From the NCBI GenBank assembly GCA_037441525.1, contig JBBISA010000017.1, positions 1-64,000 on the forward strand: a DNA stretch of 64,000 nt, given 5' to 3'. Origin of the DNA: SKVR01 sp037441525 (GTDB lineage Bacteria > Bacteroidota > Bacteroidia > Bacteroidales > UBA7960). Below, one piece after another: positions 46,464 to 55,381 of the stretch. Position numbers and translations under genes: made by a program. The number at the start of each line of letters is the position of its first letter. Positions within the stretch are counted from its first letter, which is position 1. The notes below the pieces were generated by a model. The model was not told the DNA's origin. It did no database searches and was given only the letters and a program-made list of their open reading frames with translations.

Positions 46464-48173
46464 ATGTCTCTGCGAAATTTAACAATCCTGGCAATACTTC
46501 CTTTTTTAATAGCAGGCCATGCTTTCTCCGAAAATAATTATTCTGATTCGTTACCTTTCCGGCATGTTTCAGTGGTTTTTCCCAATAGTGAACAAAACCC
46601 TGATGATGTAACTACTTTTCTCCAACGCCAACTTGAGTCTTTTCAAAAAGATGGGTATTTGGATGCCCGGCTTGATAGTATTTCAACGAACATTGAAAGT
46701 ATTACCGGTCATTTTTTTACAGGCCATAAATTTCATTACCTCGTTAATATTTCACACCCCTCATTAAAAACAATATTCCAGGAACAGGCGAGAAAAAAAT
46801 CATCGGACCTGTTGGATATATCTTTCCAGGATTTTAATATTGTGTCAATGAATATTCTTTCCTGGTATTCCGATAATGGTTTTCCATTTGCCAGACTTTT
46901 AAAGACCAACATGAGAATTGTTGACTACAAAATACTTTTTGACCTGGAGGCCGAACCTGGTGATCTGGTAGTATTCGGTAGTATTCATACACAAGGAAAT
47001 GCACGCATTAATAGACGTTTTACAGAAAGGTATCTTGATATAGCGCCTGGAAAACCATTTAGCCAAAGAACCGTGAACCAGACCTGGGAAAAACTTTCGA
47101 GGCTTGATTTTGTAAGACCTATCGCACCCGTACAACTTAGTTTTACTCCGGGCAAAGCCAATCTTATCATTCCTATTGAGAAAAGCCTGTCGCACAAGTT
47201 CGACGGGATTGCTGGTTTATCTGGTGGTGACGATACAGACAAACCCATTGAAGTAACCGGATTGCTGAATTTTTTCCTGTCGAATGCTTTTGGAATGGGA
47301 GAGAATATTGATGTTGCCTGGCAGGCACCTGGCAATAAAACAAAAATACTTCGCCTTGCTGGGGGATATCCATACCCCTTTAATTTGCCAATCGAGACGG
47401 ATTTGCTTTTTTCTATTCACCGGCAGGATACCAGCTGGTTGAAGGTAGAATTTAAACCTGGATTATCATTTTTGCTCCGGGGCAACAGCAAATTCGGATT
47501 ATTCTGGCATTATACCAACAATACACTAATTGTCAATGCCTTACAATCATCCAATTCAGGTTTTATGAATTTTACCTCTTCACTCTATGGAATTGACTTT
47601 AAATGGTCTTCGGCTTTATGGAACAGAAATCCAATCTCATCCGGTTTTAGTATTTTACTATCAGCCGGGGCAGGCACAATAAAAAAACCAACATCTAATG
47701 CAGAAACTGCTGAGGTTTTACCTATGGCAGAAAAATCAGGTTCGTTGGCTACCTTCCAATCAAACATCGAACAGCGATGGAAAACAGGTAACCGCGCAAC
47801 TTTTTCAGGTTCAATAATTTCTGGATGGTTAAGTGGAAAAAATTTACCTGCGAATCAATTGATGCGGTTAGGTGGATTCAAGAGCGTGAAGGGTTTCGAT
47901 GAACTATCATTGCATGCCTCTGCATATAGTATTGCATCATTGGAATTTCGTTTTTTTACCTCTCCCCAGAGTTACATCAACCTTTTTGCGAATGGCGGCT
48001 GGCTGGAGGAAAAATCAATTTCAGGGTATAAGAATACTCTGTTGAGTAGCATTGGAACAGGGTTAAACCTTCAAACTGCGGCAGGAGTTTTCTCGGTAAG
48101 CGTTGCTTTAGGCAGAAAAAAAAATATACCCCAGGGAGCAAAAATACATCTGGGGTATATTACTACTTTCTGA
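46464..48173 (+). CDS. Omp85/BamA-superfamily outer-membrane protein
   Basis: The ATG at 46464 gives a signal peptide directly (MSLRNLTILAILPFLIAGHAF); an in-frame ATG at 46398 would add 22 residues before it. Residues about 30-150 are unassigned and may hold POTRA-like folds. A POTRA-like unit is seen at about 165-255 (GSIHTQGNARINRRFTERYL...VNQTWEKLSRLDFV). A barrel follows with LMRLGGFKSVKGFDE, the counterpart of the (V)RGF/Y lid-lock motif, and a terminal aromatic (GYITTF). The 569-residue protein is shorter than BamA, so it is an accessory family member (TamA/FhaC-like), perhaps for one client. Its partner is unknown. Confidence 0.8.
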   Translation: MSLRNLTILAILPFLIAGHAFSENNYSDSLPFRHVSVVFPNSEQNPDDVTTFLQRQLESFQKDGYLDARLDSISTNIESITGHFFTGHKFHYLVNISHPSLKTIFQEQARKKSSDLLDISFQDFNIVSMNILSWYSDNGFPFARLLKTNMRIVDYKILFDLEAEPGDLVVFGSIHTQGNARINRRFTERYLDIAPGKPFSQRTVNQTWEKLSRLDFVRPIAPVQLSFTPGKANLIIPIEKSLSHKFDGIAGLSGGDDTDKPIEVTGLLNFFLSNAFGMGENIDVAWQAPGNKTKILRLAGGYPYPFNLPIETDLLFSIHRQDTSWLKVEFKPGLSFLLRGNSKFGLFWHYTNNTLIVNALQSSNSGFMNFTSSLYGIDFKWSSALWNRNPISSGFSILLSAGAGTIKKPTSNAETAEVLPMAEKSGSLATFQSNIEQRWKTGNRATFSGSIISGWLSGKNLPANQLMRLGGFKSVKGFDELSLHASAYSIASLEFRFFTSPQSYINLFANGGWLEEKSISGYKNTLLSSIGTGLNLQTAAGVFSVSVALGRKKNIPQGAKIHLGYITTF

Positions 48174-48183
48174 AGGGAACCTA

Positions 48184-49092
48184 TTATTTTTTCTCAATTA
48201 ATGAGGTGAGATAGGTGATACGTTCCTGAAGGGTTTTCATTTCTTCCATTTTTTCATTTAACGACCGGTTTACACTCGAAAGCTGTTCTCTTAGCTCGAT
48301 GAGTTGAAACTCAAGCATCCCCTTCCCTTCCTGTTTTAAATCTTTGAAATTCTTATGCCCGATATTCGATTTAAGGAAACTCATAAAGTCAAGCAGATAT
48401 TTTTCCATTTCCATGTCTATATCGGCAACAGAAGAAAAATCTTGTTTAATGTATTTAACATCGAAGCTGATTAAATGATCCCTGGCAGTTGAAATAAGAT
48501 CGTTAAAACAGGAAATGTACTCATTGAATGGAGTAATAAGATCGCGTGGCATGTTATAAACCTGCATAATAACTTTTGCAGCTTCTTTCTTTCTGATTTC
48601 ACCAAAAAGAAAGTGCATAGTTGCATAAAGGCCCCGTTTAATAACCTTTTCAGGAGGAAACTCGGTTGGATTGTTCTCGAGGTAAAGTTTTTTGAGACCG
48701 GTAAGGTTAACCATTCCCAAAGGTAATTTGGAAATCAGGTTGTAGCTCACATCGAGATGGCTCAGGTTGTTTAACTCTCCGATGCTATCGGGCAAGGTCT
48801 TTAGTTGATTATTGCTCAAATCAAGAGTACCAAGATTAACCAGATTACCAATATTCGATGGCACTTCTTCGAGTTCATTATGGTTGAGGTATAGCGATCG
48901 AAGATTGGTTAACCTGCTAAATTCATCCGGAAGTTTCCTGATATAGTTATAAGAAAGATCTAGTTTCTGCACCAGATTAAGTCTCCCAATTTCAGGTGGA
49001 AGTGCTGTTAATCCCCGGTTGGATAAACTAACTTTTTTAAGTTTCTGCTCTTTAGCCACTTCAATGGCTTCCAATACTTCATCAATATCCAT
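48184..49092 (-). CDS. Cytoplasmic leucine-rich-repeat protein with coiled coil
   Basis: The 302-residue protein has no signal peptide. Residues about 18-155 form six leucine-rich repeats of the 23-residue PxxIxxLxxL type (LPPEIGRLNL, LPDEFSRLTNL, VPSNIGNLVNL, LPDSIGELNNL), as in Shoc2-like proteins. A helical segment follows (about 160-250), and residues about 255-302 are heptad-rich coiled coil (LIELREQLSSVNRSLNEKME). It is likely a protein-binding scaffold; no enzyme motif is seen. It is convergent with the Omp85-like gene, with a 10-base gap. Confidence 0.82.
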   Translation of the reverse strand: MDIDEVLEAIEVAKEQKLKKVSLSNRGLTALPPEIGRLNLVQKLDLSYNYIRKLPDEFSRLTNLRSLYLNHNELEEVPSNIGNLVNLGTLDLSNNQLKTLPDSIGELNNLSHLDVSYNLISKLPLGMVNLTGLKKLYLENNPTEFPPEKVIKRGLYATMHFLFGEIRKKEAAKVIMQVYNMPRDLITPFNEYISCFNDLISTARDHLISFDVKYIKQDFSSVADIDMEMEKYLLDFMSFLKSNIGHKNFKDLKQEGKGMLEFQLIELREQLSSVNRSLNEKMEEMKTLQERITYLTSLIEKK

Positions 49093-49286
49093 GGCGGTTG
49101 TGTATAATTTATATCAAAACTATTAAAAATAACATTACGGATATTACGCAATTTTCGGTAAAATCGTTATGAAAAACAAGGGTTACACAACTATCGAAAT
49201 TATAGTTTACCGCACAAATCCTTTTTGCCTTCATTTTCCTTTAAACCTGAGAAAAATTGCCAGTAACTCAGGGAATACATTATTTA

Positions 49287-49294
49287 TATCTTTG
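49287..49294 (+). promoter_or_regulatory. -7 element upstream of the GWxTD gene
   Basis: TATCTTTG fits TAnnTTTG, 87 bases before the start codon of the GWxTD lipoprotein. A TTG at 49257 is too far away (27 bases) for the usual -33 spacing. Confidence 0.4.
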
Positions 49295-49380
49295 CATGCA
49301 ATAGCCAGAATTGTTGAGATACTTGCCAATTAAGTGTTTGGTTTTTATTTGCGCGGCCCTAGGCACCAATTTGTGAGAAT

Positions 49381-50640
49381 ATGCAAAAAAAAATTATAAT
49401 CCTAACTATAACTCTTTTATTTGCTGCAGCTTGCAGTAAAATTTCTAAGGTAAACCAGGTTAATTTTGCACCATTATACAATAAAACTTTAAATACCCTA
49501 ACACCCACCTTCAGATTTTATCATCTCAATGATTCGGTATCGACCATTGAAATGGAAATCCCATCTCATCAACTTCTATATGTAAAAGACACACGGGAAG
49601 AGCTTTACATTTCAAAATTTAAAATATCCTATCAGACTTCAACTTCAGGTGCCCAAAAAAATAAACCGGTAAAAGGTGAAATTACTTTTTCAGATACTCT
49701 TTATTTTGACGATAACCGGATTGTACAGGTTAATTTTTCTGTTGCATTGATGAAAGGAAAGAAGTATGAAATTTATTTCAAACTCGAAGATTTATTGCAC
49801 CGAACAATACATAGTTCTACTCATATTATTGATAAACAAGGAAGTTTAAGCTATGGGTTTGTAAAACCAGCATATCCTGATGGGAAAAAAATTTCAGGTA
49901 ATCCGGTTATTGTACAAAAAGGAAAGGTTATTCAACTATCTTATTTTAAACCAGTAAATCAGGAAATTATGATAGGCATTTTTTCATTTCCTGATCAAAC
50001 ACCCCCGGCCGCTTACGTTAACATGGGTAAAGATGGAATGTTTTTTGAGAACCTTTTGCCAGATTCAGTTTTCTCTATCCAAATGATCGCCGGAATAGCT
50101 CAGGTTGAAACAACCCATCAGGGGGTATTAAGGCTTTTTGAGCCTGGAAATTTTAATAATGGCTTTGCCATATCAGTGTTTTATAGCCAATATCCCGATT
50201 TACCCAAAAATGAAGAGCTACTGGCACCTTTAAGGTATATTACTTCCATCGACGAATTTCGCGAGTTGTTCATTTTCAGAGATCCACAACTGGCATCTGA
50301 AAGGTTTTGGCAAAAAAGCAGCGGCAATCCTGACAGGGGTCAGGCACAAATGAATCGTTTTAACACAAGAGTTATTGAAGCCAACAGGCTTTTCCCATCT
50401 CACCTGCCAGGTTGGAAAACAGACCGGGGAATGGTTTATATTGTTGTGGGTGTGCCAGATTTGGTTTTCAGGGATGGAAGCAAAGAAAACTGGTTGTATA
50501 ATGAAACTATGTCGCGTCCGGGTGCCAATCTCACCTTCGTTAGAGAAGAAAACCAGTTTTCATCCAATCATTTTGTCCTTCAGCGAAAACAGGAATACAG
50601 TTCCCTGTGGAATCTATCTGTTGCTGCATGGCGAAGATAA
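49381..50640 (+). CDS. GWxTD-domain lipoprotein
   Basis: The 419-residue protein starts with a lipoprotein signal (LTITLLFAAACS, Cys18). The central part is beta-rich. The C-terminal GWxTD domain (about 280-400) shows the naming motif as GWKTDRGMVYI, followed by VGVPDLVFRDG. GWxTD proteins are frequent in Bacteroidota and related phyla, and their role is unknown. rlmB follows after 32 bases and may be co-transcribed. Confidence 0.85.
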   Translation: MQKKIIILTITLLFAAACSKISKVNQVNFAPLYNKTLNTLTPTFRFYHLNDSVSTIEMEIPSHQLLYVKDTREELYISKFKISYQTSTSGAQKNKPVKGEITFSDTLYFDDNRIVQVNFSVALMKGKKYEIYFKLEDLLHRTIHSSTHIIDKQGSLSYGFVKPAYPDGKKISGNPVIVQKGKVIQLSYFKPVNQEIMIGIFSFPDQTPPAAYVNMGKDGMFFENLLPDSVFSIQMIAGIAQVETTHQGVLRLFEPGNFNNGFAISVFYSQYPDLPKNEELLAPLRYITSIDEFRELFIFRDPQLASERFWQKSSGNPDRGQAQMNRFNTRVIEANRLFPSHLPGWKTDRGMVYIVVGVPDLVFRDGSKENWLYNETMSRPGANLTFVREENQFSSNHFVLQRKQEYSSLWNLSVAAWRR

Positions 50641-50672
50641 AAAAGACATAAACCCTTAAATATTTTTTTACT

Positions 50673-51416
50673 TTGGAAAACTACATTTTTGGAATCAGAC
50701 CTGTCATGGAAATGCTTGAAGAAGGCATTATACCTGAGCGTATCTTTATTCAGAAGGGATTGACCGGCAGCAACTTTCACCAGCTTTTTCAACGCATACG
50801 TCAAATGGAAGTACCTTTTCAAATGGTACCCGTTGAAAAATTAAACCGGATTACCCGCAACAACCACCAGGGAGTGATTGCCCAGTCGGCAGTTATCAGT
50901 TACCGCAAACTTGAACATATACTCCCGATAATTTATGCAAAAGATGAAATCCCACTTATTGTAATCCTTGAAAATGTTACCGATGTGCGCAATCTGGGAG
51001 CCATTGCACGTTCGGCAGAGGTTGCCGGGGCTCATGCTATTGTAATAGGTGAAAAATCATCGGCACCCGTTAATGCTGATGCAATAAAAACATCGGCAGG
51101 AGCATTGACCCGAATTCCCGTTTGTAAAGAGAAGGATATCCTTGAAACCATAGCATTTTTAAATGAAAGCGGAGTTAAAACCGTAGGATGTACCGAAAAG
51201 ACTGGTAATCCAGTCTATTTAGAAGATTTGACAGGCCCGGTGGCACTTATAATGGGATCAGAAGACAAAGGCTTATCAAAATCTACCCTGGTCACAGTGC
51301 AATCTCTGGCAGCTATCCCACAAAAAGGGAAGACAGGCTCCTTGAATGTATCAGTGGCCACCGGGGTTGTTTTGTTTGAGATACTACGGCAAAGAGAATT
51401 CAAATCAGATGTATAA
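50673..51416 (+). CDS. rlmB: TrmH-family 23S rRNA 2'-O-methyltransferase (RlmB-like)
   Basis: The 247-residue protein has the N-terminal RNA-binding domain (YIFGIRPVMEMLEEG, FIQKGLTG) and the SPOUT knot with all three motifs: NVTDVRNLGAIARSAEVAGAH, ALIMGSEDKGLSK and GSLNVSVATGVVLFE. It probably methylates the ribose of G2251 in 23S rRNA. The start is a TTG; the first ATG in frame is 11 codons later and would cut into the conserved N-terminus, so TTG is favoured. Confidence 0.9.
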   Translation: MENYIFGIRPVMEMLEEGIIPERIFIQKGLTGSNFHQLFQRIRQMEVPFQMVPVEKLNRITRNNHQGVIAQSAVISYRKLEHILPIIYAKDEIPLIVILENVTDVRNLGAIARSAEVAGAHAIVIGEKSSAPVNADAIKTSAGALTRIPVCKEKDILETIAFLNESGVKTVGCTEKTGNPVYLEDLTGPVALIMGSEDKGLSKSTLVTVQSLAAIPQKGKTGSLNVSVATGVVLFEILRQREFKSDV

Positions 51417-51489
51417 TTTTCAAAGTCTTGATTATTTTAATAAAAACCAAACTACTTGTATTATCCACCAATAAAAGAATAACCTTAAT

Positions 51490-52215
51490 ATGGAAGTTGG
51501 CATTTTTATACCTTGTTTTATTGACCAGGTTTACCCTGAAACTGGCTTTAATATGCTAAAAATTCTCGAACAGTGCGGAGTAAAGGTTCAGTATAATTCC
51601 AAACAAACCTGTTGCGGGCAAATGGCATTTAATGGCGGTTTTTGGGATGAAGCCCGATGTGTTGCAGAAAAATTCATTCGCGACTTTATGGATTATAAGT
51701 GGGTGGTGGGCCCATCAGCATCATGTATAGGGATGGTTAGAAATTATTATAATGGAATGTTCGACAATTCAGCCATTCACAACCCAAACCGGGCTCTAGG
51801 CAAGAAAATTTTTGAACTTACCGATTTTCTGGTCAATCAGTTGAAAATTGATGACCTTGGTGCAAGTTTTTATGCCAAAGCTACCATACACGATGCATGC
51901 TCAGCCTTGCGCGAATATGGGCTTACTGATGAGCCCAGACGTTTACTTTCAAAAGTAAAGGGTCTGGAAATAGTTGAGATGGAACATTCTGATGTTTGTT
52001 GCGGGTTTGGTGGAACATTCGCAGTAAAACATGAATCTATATCAACAGCAATGGCAGAGCAGAAGATTGAATATGCCCTGAAAACTGGTGCCGAATATAT
52101 AATTAGTACAGAAGCTTCATGTCTGATGCATTTAGAAGGTTATCTCTCACGTAATAAAATACCTATGAAAGTATTGCACATTGCTGATGTTTTGGTTAAA
52201 AGGGATTTTTCCTAA
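51490..52215 (+). CDS. LutA-like (Fe-S)-binding protein with two CCG domains
   Basis: The 241-residue protein carries two cysteine-rich CCG domains: FIPCFIDQVYPETG with TCCGQMAFNGG in the first half, and IHDACSALREYG with VCCGFGGTFAVKH in the second. This is the LutA/GlpC-type module that helps oxidise L-lactate or glycolate with LutB and LutC. No lutB or lutC lies in the window, so it stands alone. A different respiratory complex or a shared complex encoded elsewhere is possible. Confidence 0.85.
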   Translation: MEVGIFIPCFIDQVYPETGFNMLKILEQCGVKVQYNSKQTCCGQMAFNGGFWDEARCVAEKFIRDFMDYKWVVGPSASCIGMVRNYYNGMFDNSAIHNPNRALGKKIFELTDFLVNQLKIDDLGASFYAKATIHDACSALREYGLTDEPRRLLSKVKGLEIVEMEHSDVCCGFGGTFAVKHESISTAMAEQKIEYALKTGAEYIISTEASCLMHLEGYLSRNKIPMKVLHIADVLVKRDFS

Positions 52216-52297
52216 ATAAAATAATCAAATTCACAGCACAGCTAATGCTTGTCATCTGCACACAACCAACCTATAAATGCTTTTAATCTGGCACTTT

Positions 52298-52347
52298 AAC
52301 CCGGATTAGTCATTAGGAATGTAATGAACTAATGACTTAGCCGGGTT
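52298..52347. repeat. 50-bp palindromic dispersed repeat, copy B
   Basis: AACCCGGATTAGTCAT pairs with an opposing arm ending ATGACTTAGCCGGGTT. About 46 of 50 bases equal the reverse complement of 5148-5197. It lies 83 bases after the lutA-like stop codon. A second hairpin follows at 52360-52409. It may end transcription of the lutA-like gene. Confidence 0.8.
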
Positions 52348-52359
52348 TAACCCCACTTT

Positions 52360-52409
52360 AGAAAAACTTAGTTTGTAAGCATTTCTGCTTGCAAATATTT
52401 AGTTTTTCT
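52360..52409. repeat. Long hairpin next to the palindrome
   Basis: AGAAAAACT (52360-52368) pairs with AGTTTTTCT (52401-52409), and inside GTTTGTAAGC pairs with GCTTGCAAAT. It lies 12 bases after palindrome copy B. There is no T run in the right place for a classic terminator. Confidence 0.55.
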
Positions 52410-52577
52410 GTAGCGATTTGTCAAAATAGAAGTCACATAATCAATAACTTAAAACTTTAAATTTTTAATGACGGCCATAAGAAAAAACGGCTAAAGACAA
52501 ATTTGGGTTTAAAACAATTCTAATTCTTTCTGCAATTTTTCTTCGTTCACGACAAATTTTTTCCTGTTCTTAAGGTT

Positions 52578-53010
52578 ATGAACAGGCCGGTTATTTACTT
52601 CGACAAAGGGCTTGGTTTACTTGATCCTGATTCAATATTCGGGGTAAATATCCCCTTCCGGTTGTGAAATTGAGCAGGTATGACACCAATAAGCATTAAT
52701 GATAATACTCCAAAGGAATTTAGACCAAATGTTCGCAGATTAAGACTTCTTTTCGATAGTTTACTCAAACACAAAAGGTTTACTTACTATCTGCAATTGT
52801 CATTTTCTCGTGACGATTAGGATTGAAACCACACCTATTCCCCCGGTGTGGTGCGCATTACAATAGTTTTTTTACACTATTAACCCATAGTTTTATTTGT
52901 TTTGGGCAAGGGAAACATCCCTGAAACAGACAACAGTTTACTTAAGGCGATTTCCATCTATGTGCCGACTAATCTGCCTTCCATGCCGTTGTCTAAAAAA
53001 ACTGAAACAA
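52578..53010 (+). pseudogene. Remnant of a Bacteroidota outer-membrane porin gene
   Basis: One frame from 52578 reads KGLGLLDPDSIFGVNIPFRL, then stop-N-stop-AGMTPISI, PNVRRLRLLFDSLLKHKRF, TYYLQLSFSRDD and stop-D-stop. The order and wording match the N-terminal half of the porin family (typical motifs: kGlg..PDS, FRMQNRAG, VRRLRLRFDG, YyiQLSFSRGDMDW). A neighbouring frame continues it: GQGKHP-stop-NRQQFT-stop-GDFHLCAD-stop-SAF, against the family's GQ.KLPGNRQ...SSG.LQFADRS. There are at least four in-frame stops in the first segment, three in the second and one frame change, with no C-terminal half. This is an old, non-functional gene. The family match is from memory of its motifs. Confidence 0.7.
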
Positions 53011-53043
53011 AGAACAATTAAACCAGTACGCTAAAATATAATT

Positions 53044-53072
53044 ACGGCCCGAACCTTGCTGGCCCGGGCCGT
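53044..53072. terminator. GC-rich hairpin between the porin remnant and hflC
   Basis: ACGGCCCG (53044-53051) pairs with CGGGCCGT (53065-53072). It lies downstream of the hflC stop codon (minus strand) and is the most GC-rich local structure; the following T run is imperfect on both strands. Confidence 0.5.
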
Positions 53073-53120
53073 GTTTACATGAATATAGTACTTCAAAATA
53101 AAATGGGTAATTGACGAATT

Positions 53121-54059
53121 TTATCTGGTATTTTTAAGAAATCTGTAGAGCTCACTATCAGTTGTAAGAATAATACTTGTTTCCTTATCTATAGAGTTTT
53201 CCAATGCCTCCATTGACCGGAGAAAAGTGTAAAGTTCGCGGGCCATAGGGGTTTTGTTATAGGCTGAAGCATAAATTGCAGTTGCCTCGGCATCAGCCTT
53301 ACCTCTTATTATTTCCGATTCGCGAACAGCCTCAGATTTTATTTGAGCAAGGTCGCGTTCCTTGTTGCCCTCAATTCTACGGGCCTCACCCTGACCCTCT
53401 GAACGAAACTGGTCAGCTATGCGATTTCTTTCGCTGATCATCCTTTCGTAAACATTACGCCGCACTTCATCTACATAGTTCATACGCTTAAACCTGAAAT
53501 CGAGTATCCTTATTCCCAGATCTACTGTTCGTTGGTTGGCACGTTCAAGTATTAGTGCCTCAATGCGTTCTCTGCCTACCGAAATATCTTCCAGCTCCTC
53601 CAATTCCTGCAAATAATCTTCATAAACTTCTGGTTTGCGATTGGTTGATCTAACAAGGTCTAAAAGTTCGTGACTGGCAAGGGCATTGCGTGTTTCCCCG
53701 TCCAGGATATCATCAAGCCTTGACTGGCCCGATCTCTCATCGCGCAAACGGATAAAAAACTGCAATGGATCAGTTATTTGCCAGCGCGCATAGGTATCAA
53801 CAAAAATAAACTTCTTATCCTGAGTGGGAACCTGATTTGGGTCTCCATCCCATTTCAGGTAGCGTTTGTCAAAGTATTGAACCTTTTGAATAAATGGGGC
53901 TTTAAAGTTCAACCCTGGCTGGGTTCGTGCACCTCCAACTGGTTTTCCAAACTGGGTAACAATTGCCTGCTGGGTTTCACTTAAAATGAAAATGCTGCCG
54001 TAAGCAATTATAAAAAAAGTTACTCCCAGAATTATTATTATTATAGTCTTAGTTTTCAT
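53121..54059 (-). CDS. hflC: HflC, SPFH-domain membrane protease regulator
   Basis: The ATG at 54059 is preferred to a TTG two codons earlier. The 312-residue protein has one N-terminal membrane helix (TIIIIILGVTFFIIAYGSIF) and an SPFH/band 7 domain (QFGKPVGGARTQPGLNFKAPF, DTYARWQITDPLQFF), then a charged coiled coil (GEARRIEGNKERDLAQIKSEA) and a C-terminal segment with ILTTDSELYRFLK. HflC with HflK forms the cage around FtsH that tunes membrane protein turnover. The partner gene lies 172 bases upstream. Confidence 0.95.
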   Translation of the reverse strand: MKTKTIIIIILGVTFFIIAYGSIFILSETQQAIVTQFGKPVGGARTQPGLNFKAPFIQKVQYFDKRYLKWDGDPNQVPTQDKKFIFVDTYARWQITDPLQFFIRLRDERSGQSRLDDILDGETRNALASHELLDLVRSTNRKPEVYEDYLQELEELEDISVGRERIEALILERANQRTVDLGIRILDFRFKRMNYVDEVRRNVYERMISERNRIADQFRSEGQGEARRIEGNKERDLAQIKSEAVRESEIIRGKADAEATAIYASAYNKTPMARELYTFLRSMEALENSIDKETSIILTTDSELYRFLKNTR

Positions 54060-54231
54060 TCGCAAATAATTTTTAGTTTAAACTTAGATAGCTTGTCCCG
54101 TAAATACTGGACAACTCGCATGATAAATTTTAATCCGTGTTTGTGCTTAACGAATCATCCTGGTTTCATATTCGAAATTTTATTTTAAAGCTTGATGGAT
54201 AAATCACCCAAAGAATAGCTTTTTCTTATAA

Positions 54232-55206
54232 CTAGTTTTGTGGCCGGGCTTTTTCAAGATTTAAAAGAGGTAAAACATTGGTTCCCTTCTCATCAACAAT
54301 AATTTTATTGCCGAGTTTAGGCAACATTCTTTCCATCGTTTCAAGATAGAGTCTTTTCTTGGTAACCTCCGGTGCTCTGACATATTCTGAATAAACAGAA
54401 TTAAAACGCTCAGCTTCACCCTTTGCCCTGTTAACCCTGTTTAGGGCATAGGCATTGGCAAGTTCAATGGTTTCAATTGCTTCGCCGCGAGCTCGTGGTA
54501 TCACCCGGTTATACTCAGACTCAGCCTGATTGATAAGGGTTTCGCGTTCCTGTTGGGCCTGGTTTACTGCATTAAAAGATGGTTTAACTGGTTCGGGTGG
54601 ATTTACATCCTGTAAAACTACCTGATCTATTCTGATTCCATTTTCATACTCATCACACATTCGCTGTAAAAGCACTTCCACAGTTGAAGCTACTTCCTGC
54701 CTTCCTACTGTAAGCACTTCATTTACAGTGCGGTCTCCAACTATTTTGCGCATAGCCGCCTCCGACATATCCCTTAGGGCATCTTCAGCATCCCTTACTC
54801 TGAAAAGGTACTTGTAGGAATCAACTATCCTGTATTGGATAACCCATTCAACATCGGCAAGGTTGAGATCGCCCGTAAGCATTAGTGATTCTGTTGAGAA
54901 ATCGCCTGTTGAATAAAGCGTTCTTGTATCAGACCTTTCAGTACGAAAACCAAACTCCTGCTTTAACTGCCGTTGAACGGGAATTTTATACATCTTTTCC
55001 AATCCAAGGGGTAAAATAAAGTTCAAACCGGGTTGAAGGGTTCTGTTATATTTCCCCAATTGAACCACCACGCCCTCCTCTTCGGGCCCGACGGTTCTAA
55101 CCGAAGTAAGCAGAATAATCAAACCCAATATAACCAGAAGGATCTTCTTCAGGTTTTTTCGGATCATATCGGCATAATATTGTGCCTGTTGCTCAGAAGT
55201 TCGCAT
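54232..55206 (-). CDS. hflK: HflK, SPFH-domain membrane protease regulator
   Basis: The 324-residue protein has a membrane helix at about 22-38 (ILLVILGLIILLTSV), an SPFH domain (GPEEEGVVVQLGKYNRTLQPGL, then MLTGDLNLADVEWVIQYRI) and the HflK signature DVNPPEPVKPSFNAVNQAQQE, followed by a coiled coil. The long glycine-rich N-terminal extension of the proteobacterial protein is missing, which is common in this phylum. It is upstream of hflC on the same strand. No clear promoter is seen in 55207-55381. Confidence 0.95.
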   Translation of the reverse strand: MRTSEQQAQYYADMIRKNLKKILLVILGLIILLTSVRTVGPEEEGVVVQLGKYNRTLQPGLNFILPLGLEKMYKIPVQRQLKQEFGFRTERSDTRTLYSTGDFSTESLMLTGDLNLADVEWVIQYRIVDSYKYLFRVRDAEDALRDMSEAAMRKIVGDRTVNEVLTVGRQEVASTVEVLLQRMCDEYENGIRIDQVVLQDVNPPEPVKPSFNAVNQAQQERETLINQAESEYNRVIPRARGEAIETIELANAYALNRVNRAKGEAERFNSVYSEYVRAPEVTKKRLYLETMERMLPKLGNKIIVDEKGTNVLPLLNLEKARPQN

Positions 55207-55381
55207 AATTATCGGTATTTAAGTTATAATTCAGTTTTTGGGTGCCAAGGTAAATGAAATACAACCCATTACAAAGCATATCTTTAACAAAAAACTAAAA
55301 TCATGGATATTTTTTACCCTTTTGTATACCTTTATACTTGAAACAGCGAGCATTTTAAAAACAAAACTATACCCACAATAA

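Noticed and set aside
52791..52830. A single CRISPR-repeat-like stretch ending in GATTGAAAC
   Set aside because: Only one copy exists, with no second repeat or spacer nearby, and it lies within readable porin pseudogene sequence (YLQLSFSRDD...).
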